Positions 7,579-15,663 are shown, counted from the stretch's first letter. The stretch: 34,026 nt of DNA from Pseudophaeobacter leonis (GCF_002087335.1 NZ_MWVJ01000042.1:1-34026), one strand, 5' to 3'. The notes: generated by a model not told the origin, from the letters alone. Numbers and translations: made by a program.

Positions 7579-9906
7579 ATGACCACTTTTACTGAGCCCC
7601 AGATCACATGGCTGCAGACCGCCGTCGGCCGACGCGGTGAATTTGTCCAGGCCGCGGCACATGAAGAAGAAAAAAGCCAGGCATTGCAGGAGATCTTGGG
7701 CAATGTGGACCAGCTCAGTGCTGATCTGGTGGCGGCGCAGGATTTTTCTATTGAATGGACCGAAACCCAGCGCAAGCATTTCTGGAGCAAGACGGAAACA
7801 GAAACGCGGGTGGTGGCAACCATGGCCTGGAGCACTGGCGACCGTGACAGCGAGGTGGACACCCGCCACGACCTGCGCGACGGCTATCAGGTGGACCCGG
7901 ACAAGGCGCGCGAGGTGCAGAAAATGCACCAGAAACTGGTCGAGCTGCAGACAAAAATGGAGGCGGCAGTCGACAGTGAGGGCAACCCGCTCTTTACGGC
8001 CCGCGATATCGAGCGAGAGTTGTGGTCGCCGCTGGTCAAGGCCAATGTGATCCCGTCAAATGCGGTTGCGGACCAATACAGCCAGGAGGCCCAGGTCTTT
8101 AACGGCGCCTGCGAAATTTACGGCGAGCAGCTGAAACAGCATAGTAAGACGGCCTCCAAGCACGAAAAACTGCAGCGTGGCCTGATGATTGCAAAAGACA
8201 CCGTGGCCCTGATGGGCTCGGTTGCATCTGCAGCCATCAGTATTGCCAATTTCGACGGCGCCTCGATGTCGCAGAGCGAAAAGAACGAGCTTGCTGACCT
8301 CAAGAAACAGGACAGCGACAATACGCTGCCCGCGGATAAACAAGCCCGGCTGGACGAACTGACGGCTCAGGATCAATCGGGCAAAGAAGCCAAGCGGCAG
8401 CAAGCCTATGCCACATTGGCCTTTGGTCTGGCCAACGGGGCCTTTGATCTGGCCAACAAGGCACTGGACAAGCCCAGCGAGAAACGGAACTGGGAAATTG
8501 CTGAACTGGCCTTTAACGTGGTGGCACAGGCTGCCGTTGCCTCGATTTCGTCGGACCAGGCCGAGCGCAATGCAAATGACAAAGGCACCGCTGCCCTGCA
8601 AAGCTATAAGCAAGGGACAGATGTTGCCAAAAAGGTGATCTCTGCGTCTCTGGCAGGCTCAAAGATGGTCTTTCGCATCAAGGATCTTCTGGATGCGCCG
8701 CCTTCTGGCCGCGATGGCATCGCCAAGGCGCTTGTCGCAACGCTGGCAGATGCAATTGGCAACGGCCTTGGGGCGTTGGATGTGCCCAAAGGGAAGGATG
8801 AACATGGCCAGACCGTTGACGGAACCAATGGGCAATGGAGCAAGATCGGCGCCTATGTCGCCGCAGCCATTGTAGGGGCTGCAAATATTGCCCAGATCGT
8901 AAAACTGGTCCACGCGGCGGGCCAGCCGGACAGCAACAAGAAAATTGATCCCGCAGCATTGATGGCCGCTATCGGCCTGAATGTGGTCGAGGGCATCATG
9001 ATCGGCACCTATGAGCCGGCCTCGGCCGGGGTGCGGGAGACGGTTGGCAATGATCAGCACTCAACCGCGCCGTTGCAGGAAACTGCGGCAATGGAGACCT
9101 CGCGTCTGGCGGCGACAGGCAAAGACATCGGCGATATGACCAAGGCGCTGCAGGGCGCCAACAGCCTGTTTGCGGCTTTCCCGGTGTCTCAGACCATTGA
9201 TCCGGACAAGATGAAGGCCAAACTGGCGCAGGCCAATGCGGATCTTGAGGCTCAGGCCCGCGAGGAGGATTTTGCCAGCTATCAAAAGCGCATGCATGAG
9301 GACGAGGCCTTCAAGGCAGAGCTGCTGGCCGATATTGCACAGGAGACCGAGGAGCGTCAGGTCGAGCTGATGAAGCTGATCGAGGATGCAACGCCCAGCC
9401 CGGATGATCTTGCTGATCAGGAAAAGGCCCAAAAAGCCATGGCGGCGATGGACAAGCTGATCGCCGAGGCGGAAGCGGTGAAAATGAAGTGGATGGTGAT
9501 TGACCAGCTGAGCTCTGGTGCCACCACTATTTTGGTGAAGTTCCTGCCCGGTGCCAGCCTCGCCACAGCAATCCGTCAATTGGCGATGGATGTTGCCTAT
9601 CTGGTGAAAAAGTCAGACGAGCTGAACCTGTGGCTGACAAATACGGCCCTGACCTATGGCAATGATTCTGTCTATGGGCCCGCAATTTCCAGCCGCGTGG
9701 CCAGTGCCAAAATCCAGGTTAGTCAAAAAACCCTCGACACCATAACCTCCCTGACAGGCGTGGTGATGGAGAGCCTGCGCCTGGCGGATATTACCGGCGT
9801 TGCAACGGCGGGCACCATCGCCAACAGCATGGCGCGTGCGCTGACGAATTATGGCTACAAAGATGCAAAAAGAGGCTGCCGTCGCCGAGGGCTGGGCCCT
9901 CTATAA
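7579..9906 (+). CDS. Unknown helical protein, third cassette gene, 5' part before a frameshift
   Basis: 775 codons as read. It begins MTTFTEPQITW after GGGAG. About 1-200 is charged and helical. About 200-480 holds several Ala/Gly-rich hydrophobic helices (TVALMGSVASAAISIA; YATLAFGLANGAF; YVAAAIVGAANIAQIV; LMAAIGLNVVEGIMIG). A coiled coil (about 535-640) is followed by another hydrophobic segment (ATTILVKFLPGASLATAI). No signal peptide. The last 11 codons (RGCRRRGLGPL) look out of frame, while the overlapping frame continues with well-formed helical sequence. Removing one A from the run at 9867-9871 joins both into a 1037-aa protein. So this is probably the N-terminal three-quarters of one gene, broken by an indel in the sequence, in the genome, or by design. 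Confidence 0.8.
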   Translation: MTTFTEPQITWLQTAVGRRGEFVQAAAHEEEKSQALQEILGNVDQLSADLVAAQDFSIEWTETQRKHFWSKTETETRVVATMAWSTGDRDSEVDTRHDLRDGYQVDPDKAREVQKMHQKLVELQTKMEAAVDSEGNPLFTARDIERELWSPLVKANVIPSNAVADQYSQEAQVFNGACEIYGEQLKQHSKTASKHEKLQRGLMIAKDTVALMGSVASAAISIANFDGASMSQSEKNELADLKKQDSDNTLPADKQARLDELTAQDQSGKEAKRQQAYATLAFGLANGAFDLANKALDKPSEKRNWEIAELAFNVVAQAAVASISSDQAERNANDKGTAALQSYKQGTDVAKKVISASLAGSKMVFRIKDLLDAPPSGRDGIAKALVATLADAIGNGLGALDVPKGKDEHGQTVDGTNGQWSKIGAYVAAAIVGAANIAQIVKLVHAAGQPDSNKKIDPAALMAAIGLNVVEGIMIGTYEPASAGVRETVGNDQHSTAPLQETAAMETSRLAATGKDIGDMTKALQGANSLFAAFPVSQTIDPDKMKAKLAQANADLEAQAREEDFASYQKRMHEDEAFKAELLADIAQETEERQVELMKLIEDATPSPDDLADQEKAQKAMAAMDKLIAEAEAVKMKWMVIDQLSSGATTILVKFLPGASLATAIRQLAMDVAYLVKKSDELNLWLTNTALTYGNDSVYGPAISSRVASAKIQVSQKTLDTITSLTGVVMESLRLADITGVATAGTIANSMARALTNYGYKDAKRGCRRRGLGPL

Positions 9907-10693
9907 ACAGGCGCGCCTGCCGGAAAATAAGGGCGACCGTAAACTGGCCCGCAAGGCGATGCGGTGGAATTCGACCCTGTCGAAATGCGTGCTGGCTTAT
10001 GGGATCGTGAAAGACGGCGACCCGATTGCCAAAGAAGTCGCCCGCAACTGTGGTTTGACGCCGGAGATCCTCCAGGATCAAAGCGATGTCTGCCAGAAAG
10101 TTGTGAGCTATTTCATGAGTGTATATAGCGATGATCCGGTTGTTTTGCACCGCATCCCGATTGCCAAACCCTGGCATCCCGGCACACCGGAGGTGACACT
10201 GACCAGCTGGATCCGGTTCAAGGCCGCCGCCAGTGTCAAGGCTGTGCCACCCCTGTCCAAGGACAGCGCAAAAACACCGGCTGTGGATAAGCATTTTGCC
10301 CGACTGACCGAGCTATGCGGAGGTGGTCCCGGATATGGTGCCAAACGCGACGCGGAATTTCCGGCCAATGACAGTGTCATACGACGCAGCGAGGCCTATG
10401 GCAGTTTTCTTAACGAGGCGCTTGCCGCAGCCGAGGGGCTGGTGGCGACGCTGGATGGCTACGTGCCGCTGAATGGCGCCCCTCCGGCCGAAGAGGGCGA
10501 GAGCTGGACAGAGAATGCGCAACACAAGGACATGACCGCCATTGTCGAGAGTTTTCGCGCGCTGGCGATCCTGCTGCGTTCGGAAATCAAGTTCGATCAG
10601 GCGGAACGCAAGGTTCTTATTGAGACGGAGGAGGAGGCCGCGGCAATCGATCTTGCGAACCTGTTCGAGGCGAAAGAGGAGGCGGCGGCCTGA
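9851..10693 (+). CDS. C-terminal part of the third cassette protein (other frame)
   Basis: Continuation of the preceding gene in the next frame. The reading is convincing from about 9872 onward (EAAVAEGWALYKQARLPENK) through a helical domain (RKLARKAMRWNSTLSKCVLA, then KEVARNCGLTPEILQD) to an acidic Ala/Glu tail ending EAKEEAAA. The nominal ATG at 9851 has no Shine-Dalgarno sequence and lies inside the upstream gene, so independent initiation is unlikely. The segment contains EVTLTSWIRFKAAASVKAVP and a stretch EGLVATLDGYVPLNGAPP. I do not recognise the domain. It ends about 95 bases from the stop of the convergent hybrid kinase; no clear terminator is seen between them. Confidence 0.75.
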   Translation: MATKMQKEAAVAEGWALYKQARLPENKGDRKLARKAMRWNSTLSKCVLAYGIVKDGDPIAKEVARNCGLTPEILQDQSDVCQKVVSYFMSVYSDDPVVLHRIPIAKPWHPGTPEVTLTSWIRFKAAASVKAVPPLSKDSAKTPAVDKHFARLTELCGGGPGYGAKRDAEFPANDSVIRRSEAYGSFLNEALAAAEGLVATLDGYVPLNGAPPAEEGESWTENAQHKDMTAIVESFRALAILLRSEIKFDQAERKVLIETEEEAAAIDLANLFEAKEEAAA

Positions 10694-10787
10694 GCCAGGC
10701 CGCATGGGTGAGTGGCTGATGCCAAAAGAGATTTATTCTGCGCACTCCTGTCTCGCCAAGAAGTGCTGCACTGAGATCAAGGTGAAA

Positions 10788-12401
10788 TCATTCACGCTTT
10801 AGCAGGCAGTCCATAAGCTCAGTCTTGCGGAAGGGTTTGGTAATGAAGTCGTTCATGCCTGCTTCATAACACAGTGTTGCATCGCTGGCCTGCGCGTTGG
10901 CGGTGAGGGCAATAATACGGCAGGCGGGGCGCTGGGTGTCGGTTTCGAACTGGCGGATCATTCGGGTGGCTTCCAGGCCTCCCATGACCGGCATGGACAG
11001 ATCCATAAGAACGAGATCGAAATTGATTTTTTGAAAGGCCTCCAGCGCGAGGAGCCCGTTGGTAACAAAGTGAAGATCTGCGCCAGCTGCTTCAAGCATT
11101 TTGCGAACAACCAATTGGTTTGTTCTGTTATCCTCGGCCACAAGAATATTCAGGTGCTTCAGGGGGCCAGCAGAGGGGTTGTCTATGACCCTCTCTGAAT
11201 AGCTGGGCGTGGCGGGCAGTGGCAGGTGTATTTTAGCTTGTTTTACCGCAGTGGCGGGGGCCAGTGTGGTTGCGTCGCCAAGCGGAAGGTCGAGCAGTAC
11301 AGAAAAAGTCGACCCCTGTTCCGAAGCAGATTTCAGCGTTATTTTCCCGCCCATTTTTTCAACCAGCGCCTGTGTGATTGCCAGCCCCAGGCCGGTCCCC
11401 TCCACATTGCTGCTTGCGGCTCTTTCAACCTGTTCAAATGCTGAAAAAATCTTGGCCTGCTGCGCCTTTTCAATCCCGCGACCCGTATCTGTTATCGAGA
11501 GTTCGAGCGGACGTTCCGGGGCGCCGGGGTCATAGGTAACAGCAACTGTGATATGACCTTGTTCTGTGAACTTGATCGCATTGCCAAGCAGGTTCAGCAA
11601 GATTTGTCGCAGCTTTGCGGCATCTCCAATAAAAACCGAAGGCGTGCTGACGTCATACTCTACGTGAAAACCCAACCCCTTGTCGGCTGCTTTTACCGAA
11701 AGAAGAGTGGTGCTATCTAAAACAAGCTCACGCAGCGAAAAGGCCTCATTGTGCAAGGAAATTTTTTCGGCTCTAATCTTTGAGAAGTCCAAAACATCAT
11801 TGATGATAGCCAGCAAGGCATTGGCAGAATTGAGAATTGTATTGGCAAACAGTGCTTGTTTACTGTCGAGCGCGGTTTCTTGCAACAGTTCGCACATGCC
11901 AATAATGCCATTCATCGGCGTCCTGATTTCATGGCTCACATTCGCCAGAAAGCGCTCTTTCGCCAGGTTTGCTTCTTCTGCGTGCTCCTTGGCGATCTTG
12001 GTGAGCTTCAGTGCAGCGTCACGTTCGCGCTCAGAGGTCACATCAGAGCATGAGCCGACCAGATGGGTCAGGTTGGCATCGGCGTCAAAAACGGGCGTCA
12101 GGGTTGTACGAAGAAAGCGGGTGTTTTGGTCAGAGGCCAGTTCGACATCATAGGTTTTTTGTTTGCCGGACCGCACCACCTCTAAATGCTTGGCGATTGC
12201 ACGTTCGCCTGTAGCACCTCCGTATACTTCTAACGCGGTTTTGCCCACATAGTCCGGCTGGGGCAAATTCACAGTGGAGAGGGCTTTTGTGTTCATCGCC
12301 ACATATCGCGGCAGATTGTCTGGGCCAATCTCAAGGACGATAATTGCCTGATCTATCGCATCCAAGAGCCCATACTTGTATGAAGGCATTCCGTTATGCA
12401 C
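10788..12401 (-). CDS. Hybrid sensor histidine kinase/response regulator (PAS-HisKA-HATPase-REC)
   Basis: 537 aa with no transmembrane helix, so a cytosolic sensor. Order: PAS (about 10-125), HisKA with phospho-acceptor His157 in [12 protein letters not shown], HATPase with N-box [10 protein letters not shown]1 DTGRGI and G2 GTGLGL, a linker, then a receiver with acidic pair AEDN, phospho-acceptor Asp467 (VLMDLSMP) and conserved Lys522 (FITKPF). No output domain follows, so signals must pass to a phosphotransfer protein or another regulator. The start read is GTG with AAGGG nine bases upstream; ATG 12 bases further in is an alternative. It converges on the unknown cassette; a functional link is possible but not shown by sequence. 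Confidence 0.93.
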   Translation of the reverse strand: MHNGMPSYKYGLLDAIDQAIIVLEIGPDNLPRYVAMNTKALSTVNLPQPDYVGKTALEVYGGATGERAIAKHLEVVRSGKQKTYDVELASDQNTRFLRTTLTPVFDADANLTHLVGSCSDVTSERERDAALKLTKIAKEHAEEANLAKERFLANVSHEIRTPMNGIIGMCELLQETALDSKQALFANTILNSANALLAIINDVLDFSKIRAEKISLHNEAFSLRELVLDSTTLLSVKAADKGLGFHVEYDVSTPSVFIGDAAKLRQILLNLLGNAIKFTEQGHITVAVTYDPGAPERPLELSITDTGRGIEKAQQAKIFSAFEQVERAASSNVEGTGLGLAITQALVEKMGGKITLKSASEQGSTFSVLLDLPLGDATTLAPATAVKQAKIHLPLPATPSYSERVIDNPSAGPLKHLNILVAEDNRTNQLVVRKMLEAAGADLHFVTNGLLALEAFQKINFDLVLMDLSMPVMGGLEATRMIRQFETDTQRPACRIIALTANAQASDATLCYEAGMNDFITKPFRKTELMDCLLKRE

Positions 12402-12567
12402 CTTTTGTTTCCCTTAAACTGTCAACTCGTCACTGGTTTCACGGTCACACCAAGTATTCCATATCTGACATAGGTTGGCGAATGCTAGATTTTCGCCCTT
12501 CATTCAGCATGCATCCTGTGAAAGCAGCGCAATTGTGCGCTTAGCGGATTTGAGGGGGAATGTGACG

Positions 12568-12895
12568 ATGGTGATTACAGTCCCAGACGCGGCACAGGAC
12601 GCCAGCATAGTCTCTCAGCTCTATGCAGACGGGGATAGGTTTGGAGGTAACATAGCCGCAAAGGGCAAATGCGATTGGCTGGCCGTACGGCCATGGGCAG
12701 GGGCCGTCTGACATCTCTATTCCTGTCAGCGACTGGCTGCTGGGATCAGCCGAGAGTGTGGTCCGAATTGACAGTGCGGCCTTGGCCGTGACATCGCGCG
12801 TTTCTTTTGATTTCCAGCCGGGGGTATTGGCCGAAATTGCAGGGGCTCGCTATGCTACGCCGCAACGCGAGCCCCTTTCTGTTTTAGCGCCTTAA
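12568..12895 (+). pseudogene. Possible small gene (about 108 aa) with a frameshift
   Basis: A good ribosome site (GAGGGGG, 12552-12558) precedes ATG 12568, which opens a frame running to a stop at 12709-12711 (47 codons). From about 12670 a second frame reads smoothly (PSDISIPVSDWLLGSAESVV onward to LSVLAP) up to TAA at 12893-12895 but has no start of its own. Removing one A from the AAA at 12667-12669 would join them into about 108 aa. I recognise no family. A hairpin overlaps the last codons, which argues against the long version; the 47-codon ORF alone, or no gene, are alternatives. Confidence 0.3.
12841..12876 (+). terminator. Rho-independent terminator (plus strand)
   Basis: Perfect 10-bp stem AGGGGCTCGC / GCGAGCCCCT with a 16-base loop, followed by TTTCTGTTTTA on the plus strand. 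The minus side lacks a U-run, so it would end plus-strand transcription, for example from the small ORF at 12568, just before the convergent MYG1-family gene. Confidence 0.6.
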
Positions 12896-12906
12896 CGACA
12901 GGCCCG

Positions 12907-13821
12907 TTAGAGTGCCTCGACGGCAAGCTGCGCCATTTGCAGAATTGCCTCACGCGAATTGGCAACGGCAATAAAGCGGGCGTTGTGGCAGAATTTCGCG
13001 CCTTTGACACCGCAGGCAGCCTCGAGCGCCTCATCCGTCAATCCGGCCCAGGCTACGGGCAGATCGGCGCGTTGTTCGAAGGTGTCATTTGACAGTTTGA
13101 TGCCATTGAGAGTCCAGTCGCTGCCGCGCGGATTGACCACGAACAGCATATGATCTGCCCCTGCCTTATCCATCGCCGAGCGATAGGGCATGCCCATTGG
13201 CAATTCCAGAATGGGCGAGCTGCCTGCTTGTGCGATGGCCGACAGAACCAGATTTTGCGCCCGGGCTTTGGCTGCCAGATTGTTGATAGCAGCCTCGATA
13301 AAGCAGCGCGCAATGGGCAGTGCCGCCTTAAACGCATCGTCGTCGGCGGTGGGGGAGGGATCATCAAACACAGGTTTCAGGCTGCCCAACAGGGCCGGTA
13401 GGGTCAGGATCGACGGGGGGCCCGCCACTGACGGGTCCATGGCACCATTGTCCAGCAGGTCAATGGGCAGCACAAATTTGGTGTCAAAACTTGTGTGGAT
13501 CGCCTCGACCTCCTCGGCAGGCACATCCAGCGCTGCCAGATAGGCGCGCCCGTAGTGGGCCCAGATCAGTCCAAAAGAGCTGAAGGGCTGGCCATCTTCG
13601 CGCAACGGATTGGGGCGCTGGTGGTGGTCAAAGATCTGTTCTTCAGCGCTGTACATGCCCCCCACATCGTAGATGATTTTATGTGCAGCGCTTGCAAGGA
13701 TGCTGCGGTCTCGCGTGCGGCTCAGCTCCGCCTGTGGGAAAAGATGCGTGAGCACCACAGAAGACAGCAGCTCGTCTGCGTGGAAGCCGCCAGAATGCGT
13801 AACAAGGGAGGTGATGGTCAT
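12907..13821 (-). CDS. MYG1-family (UPF0160) metal-dependent protein, putative exonuclease
   Basis: 304 aa, about the full length for bacterial MYG1 proteins, which resemble DHH phosphoesterases. The signature N-terminal metal site is present: THSGGFHADE (His14, Asp16), YDVGG (Asp52) and FDHHQ (Asp65-His66-His67). The C-terminal half carries the conserved GSDWTL and FCHNARFIAVA-type segments. Eukaryotic MYG1 is reported to be a 3'-5' RNA exonuclease; activity of bacterial members is inferred. It appears to be a single-gene unit, with start ATG eight bases after GGAG, and a possible terminator of the TetR gene lies in its 5' gap. Confidence 0.9.
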   Translation of the reverse strand: MTITSLVTHSGGFHADELLSSVVLTHLFPQAELSRTRDRSILASAAHKIIYDVGGMYSAEEQIFDHHQRPNPLREDGQPFSSFGLIWAHYGRAYLAALDVPAEEVEAIHTSFDTKFVLPIDLLDNGAMDPSVAGPPSILTLPALLGSLKPVFDDPSPTADDDAFKAALPIARCFIEAAINNLAAKARAQNLVLSAIAQAGSSPILELPMGMPYRSAMDKAGADHMLFVVNPRGSDWTLNGIKLSNDTFEQRADLPVAWAGLTDEALEAACGVKGAKFCHNARFIAVANSREAILQMAQLAVEAL

Positions 13822-13857
13822 GAGGGGGCTCCAAAAGATCGGATAAGTGAGAAAGGC

Positions 13858-13882
13858 GGCCGGTCTGGTCGCGCAACCGGCC
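13858..13882 (-). terminator. Weak hairpin, possible TetR terminator
   Basis: Stem GGCCGGT / ACCGGCC with an 11-base loop, followed on the minus strand by GCCTTTCTC. It lies after the TetR stop and before the MYG1 start. The stem is short and the U-run poor. Confidence 0.35.
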
Positions 13883-13978
13883 TGTTAAGGGCTCTCTTCA
13901 CAGTGGAAGGCTGTCAGATCAACCGTTTTATTTCTGAGACCGCAAAACCCGGGCACAGGTGTGAAACGAAACAACACA

Positions 13979-14034
13979 GGCGGCCGTAATCTGGCAGCGG
14001 TAATCAGGCAGCGGTAATCAGGCGGCCGCAATCA
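13979..14034. repeat. Four tandem copies of a 14-bp unit across the TetR stop codon
   Basis: Units start at 13979, 13993, 14007 and 14021. The second and third are identical (GGCAGCGGTAATCA); the outer ones differ at three to four bases. The array spans the last TetR codons and its stop (14018-14020). On the minus strand each unit resembles the codons for the terminal Leu-Ile-Ala-Ala, so the array looks like an expansion of the gene's own 3' end. A 14-bp unit shifts frame on each added copy. Confidence 0.9.
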
Positions 14035-14575
14035 GACTGGTCGCTGCGGCTTTGGCGTCACGTCCTGCCTCCGCATTGCCCTGCATGACTGCAAGGACAA
14101 TGGCCCCTTCCTTTAGAAGCATCAGCTGCCTGGCAAGCGCGGCGGGGTTTTGCAGGCCTGCCTGCGTGGCGAGATCTTCCACATATTCCAACAACATCTG
14201 CTTATGCGTCGCCGACTGGATATGGATCGGGTTCTCTGGGTCCTGGAATTCTGACACCGCTTTTATGAACATGCAGCCTTTGAATTCGGGGGTTTCAAAC
14301 CATTCCTGCAGGACGTCAAAAATTGCCAGGAGCCGGTCCTTTGGCCCCTCTGCAATCTCTTCGATCCGGCGACAGAACCAGTTTCGAAACCGCTCATCAC
14401 GCAGTCGAAGAACCGCAAGGATGATATCCTCTTTGGTCCGAAAGTGTTTGTACATCGATGTCTTGGAAATGCCCGTTTCGGCGACCAGCTTGTCCATCCC
14501 GGTGGCGTTGAACCCCTCGCGATAGAACACATCCAGCGCTTTTCTGACGAGCTCATCCCGTTTGTTTGGCCGCAT
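14018..14575 (-). CDS. TetR/AcrR family transcriptional repressor
   Basis: 185 aa from ATG 14575, chosen because AGGAAG stands six to seven bases before it; a longer in-frame extension has no ribosome site and would cover an operator. The N-terminal helix-turn-helix is typical (GMDKLVAETGISKTSMYKHF, about 25-45), and the C-terminal ligand-binding region holds the GCMFIKAVSEF motif common in TetR_C proteins of the AcrR/NemR type. It is divergent from a PNPOx-family gene with three operator-like sites in between, so it probably represses itself and that gene. The ligand is unknown. Its 3' end lies in a 14-bp repeat array that has likely altered its last residues. Confidence 0.92.
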   Translation of the reverse strand: MRPNKRDELVRKALDVFYREGFNATGMDKLVAETGISKTSMYKHFRTKEDIILAVLRLRDERFRNWFCRRIEEIAEGPKDRLLAIFDVLQEWFETPEFKGCMFIKAVSEFQDPENPIHIQSATHKQMLLEYVEDLATQAGLQNPAALARQLMLLKEGAIVLAVMQGNAEAGRDAKAAATSLIAAA

Positions 14576-14590
14576 GTCAGGCTTCCTAAC

Positions 14591-14605
14591 TGTACTGATT
14601 GGTAA
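14591..14605. promoter_or_regulatory. TetR operator-like site 1
   Basis: TGTACTGATTGGTAA, an imperfect copy of the palindrome TGTACNGATCNGTACA seen more fully at 14722. It lies 16 bases upstream of the TetR start, next to its ribosome site, as expected for autorepression. Confidence 0.6.
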
Positions 14606-14721
14606 ATTTACATACAGGTGCGGAGCCTGAACTTCCAGCACAAAAAAGGCGTGGGAGCAGGCATTTATATAGGGAAATAGCCAGTCTTCCGCCTATGTGG
14701 GCAAATTATTTCTTGATTTAG

Positions 14722-14737
14722 TGTACCGATCTGTACA
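14722..14737. promoter_or_regulatory. TetR operator-like site 2
   Basis: TGTACCGATCTGTACA, a 16-bp near-perfect palindrome (only the central C/T pair breaks symmetry). It is placed on the PNPOx side of the divergent region. Confidence 0.65.
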
Positions 14738-14753
14738 TATTTGATTTCCATGG

Positions 14754-14769
14754 TGTACCGATCAGTAAT
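14754..14769. promoter_or_regulatory. TetR operator-like site 3
   Basis: TGTACCGATCAGTAAT. It starts exactly 32 bp after the site at 14722, about three helical turns, so two dimers could sit on the same DNA face. Confidence 0.6.
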
Positions 14770-14813
14770 GTCAGTTCTGATAACGCCCGTCAGCGCTGAA
14801 AAGGAACCCGATC

Positions 14814-14837
14814 ATGACGCATATTCTGAACCTCTGA
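14814..14837 (+). other. Seven-codon ORF with a strong ribosome site
   Basis: ATG followed by six codons (MTHILNL) and TGA, with AAAAGGAA (14799-14806) at ideal spacing. It lies downstream of the operators and 25 bases before the PNPOx start. It could be a leader peptide or the surviving first codons of a deleted gene; the peptide resembles the N-terminus of AzoR-type reductases, which often neighbour TetR genes (from memory, unverified). Confidence 0.4.
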
Positions 14838-14862
14838 TTTGACCGCTGACAAGGAGATCCCT

Positions 14863-15516
14863 ATGCCCCGTGCCTTTGCTGAAATTGCGTTTACCCCAAA
14901 TGTCCGAGCCGAACAGGCCCGTATGGGCTCTGCGCAAGGCTACGCCAAGTTCCTGTCCCCCGACGCAGAGGGCGGCAAGGCCCTGAGCGCCGCTGAAGCC
15001 GCCTTTATCCATGCCCGCGACGGGTTCTATCAGGCAACGGTGTCTGAAACAGGCTGGCCCTATGTTCAGTTTCGCGGTGGGCCGCATGGCTTTCTGAGGG
15101 TCATTGATGATCAGACGATCGCCTATGCGGATTACCGTGGAAACCGTCAGTATCTGAGCCGGGGCAACCTGGCAGGTGACAGCCGTGTCTCGCTGATCCT
15201 GATGGACTACCCCAATCGCAGGCGTCTGAAAATCTGGGGCCGGGTGCAGATCGTCGAAGGCGAGGCGGCTGCGGAGCTGCTGGCCAGCCTGCATGATCAA
15301 GATTACGCAGGACGGCCTGAACGCGCGCTTGTTATCAAGGTCGACGCGTTTGATTGGAACTGCCCGGCTCATATTCCTCCCCGGCTGACCCTGGACGAGC
15401 TTGCGCCACATCTTGAACAGATGCGGGCACAGATTACGGCCCTCAAAGCCGAAAACGCGCAGCTTGCAGAGCAATTGGCCGAGCAACTTTCTGTGCAGCT
15501 GACCAGTGCGCCGTGA
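14863..15516 (+). CDS. Pyridoxamine 5'-phosphate oxidase-family (flavin-binding split barrel) protein
   Basis: 217 aa. The start is ATG 14863 after AAGGAG; an upstream in-frame TTG has no site. The split-barrel core is visible: FIHARDGFYQATVSETGWPY, QFRGGPHGFLRV, YADYRGNRQYLSRGNL, VSLILMD and RLKIWGRVQIV. This is the pattern of FMN- or F420-binding PNPOx-like proteins, not true PdxH. After about residue 165 comes a short helical tail with heptad-like ALKAENAQLAEQLAEQL, which may dimerise. It is probably a soluble oxidoreductase controlled by the divergent TetR. Substrate unknown. The next gene converges on it. Confidence 0.9.
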   Translation: MPRAFAEIAFTPNVRAEQARMGSAQGYAKFLSPDAEGGKALSAAEAAFIHARDGFYQATVSETGWPYVQFRGGPHGFLRVIDDQTIAYADYRGNRQYLSRGNLAGDSRVSLILMDYPNRRRLKIWGRVQIVEGEAAAELLASLHDQDYAGRPERALVIKVDAFDWNCPAHIPPRLTLDELAPHLEQMRAQITALKAENAQLAEQLAEQLSVQLTSAP

Positions 15517-15608
15517 CATATCGTGGAAAAAACATGGAGTGTGGCGCCTGCTGCTTGCAACACCCGGCACCGCAACGCCTTGATCCTGCCAGTTGAGCAA
15601 ATAAATAT

Positions 15609-15632
15609 GGCCGCCCCAGCAAGGGGGCGGCC
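15609..15632 (-). terminator. Terminator of the RND efflux operon
   Basis: Perfect 9-bp stem GGCCGCCCC / GGGGCGGCC with a 6-base loop, followed on the minus strand by ATATTTATTTGC. It sits 32 bases past the permease stop and before the end of the convergent PNPOx gene. Confidence 0.75.
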
Positions 15633-15663
15633 AGAGGTAAGACCCGTAGAAGCGGCAGTGGCG

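Noticed and set aside
6684..7862. Long minus-strand ORF (392 codons) opposite the coiled-coil and third cassette genes
   Set aside because: Antisense shadow of well-formed helical genes; its sequence is rich in Arg, Cys and Gln, with no motif or ribosome site.
10704..10802. Short ORF (MGEWLMPKEIYSAHSC...) between the cassette and the kinase
   Set aside because: No ribosome site, and it overlaps the kinase stop; probably chance.
12475..12567. Upstream extension of the small ORF at 12568
   Set aside because: No ribosome site near 12475, while GAGGGGG precedes 12568.
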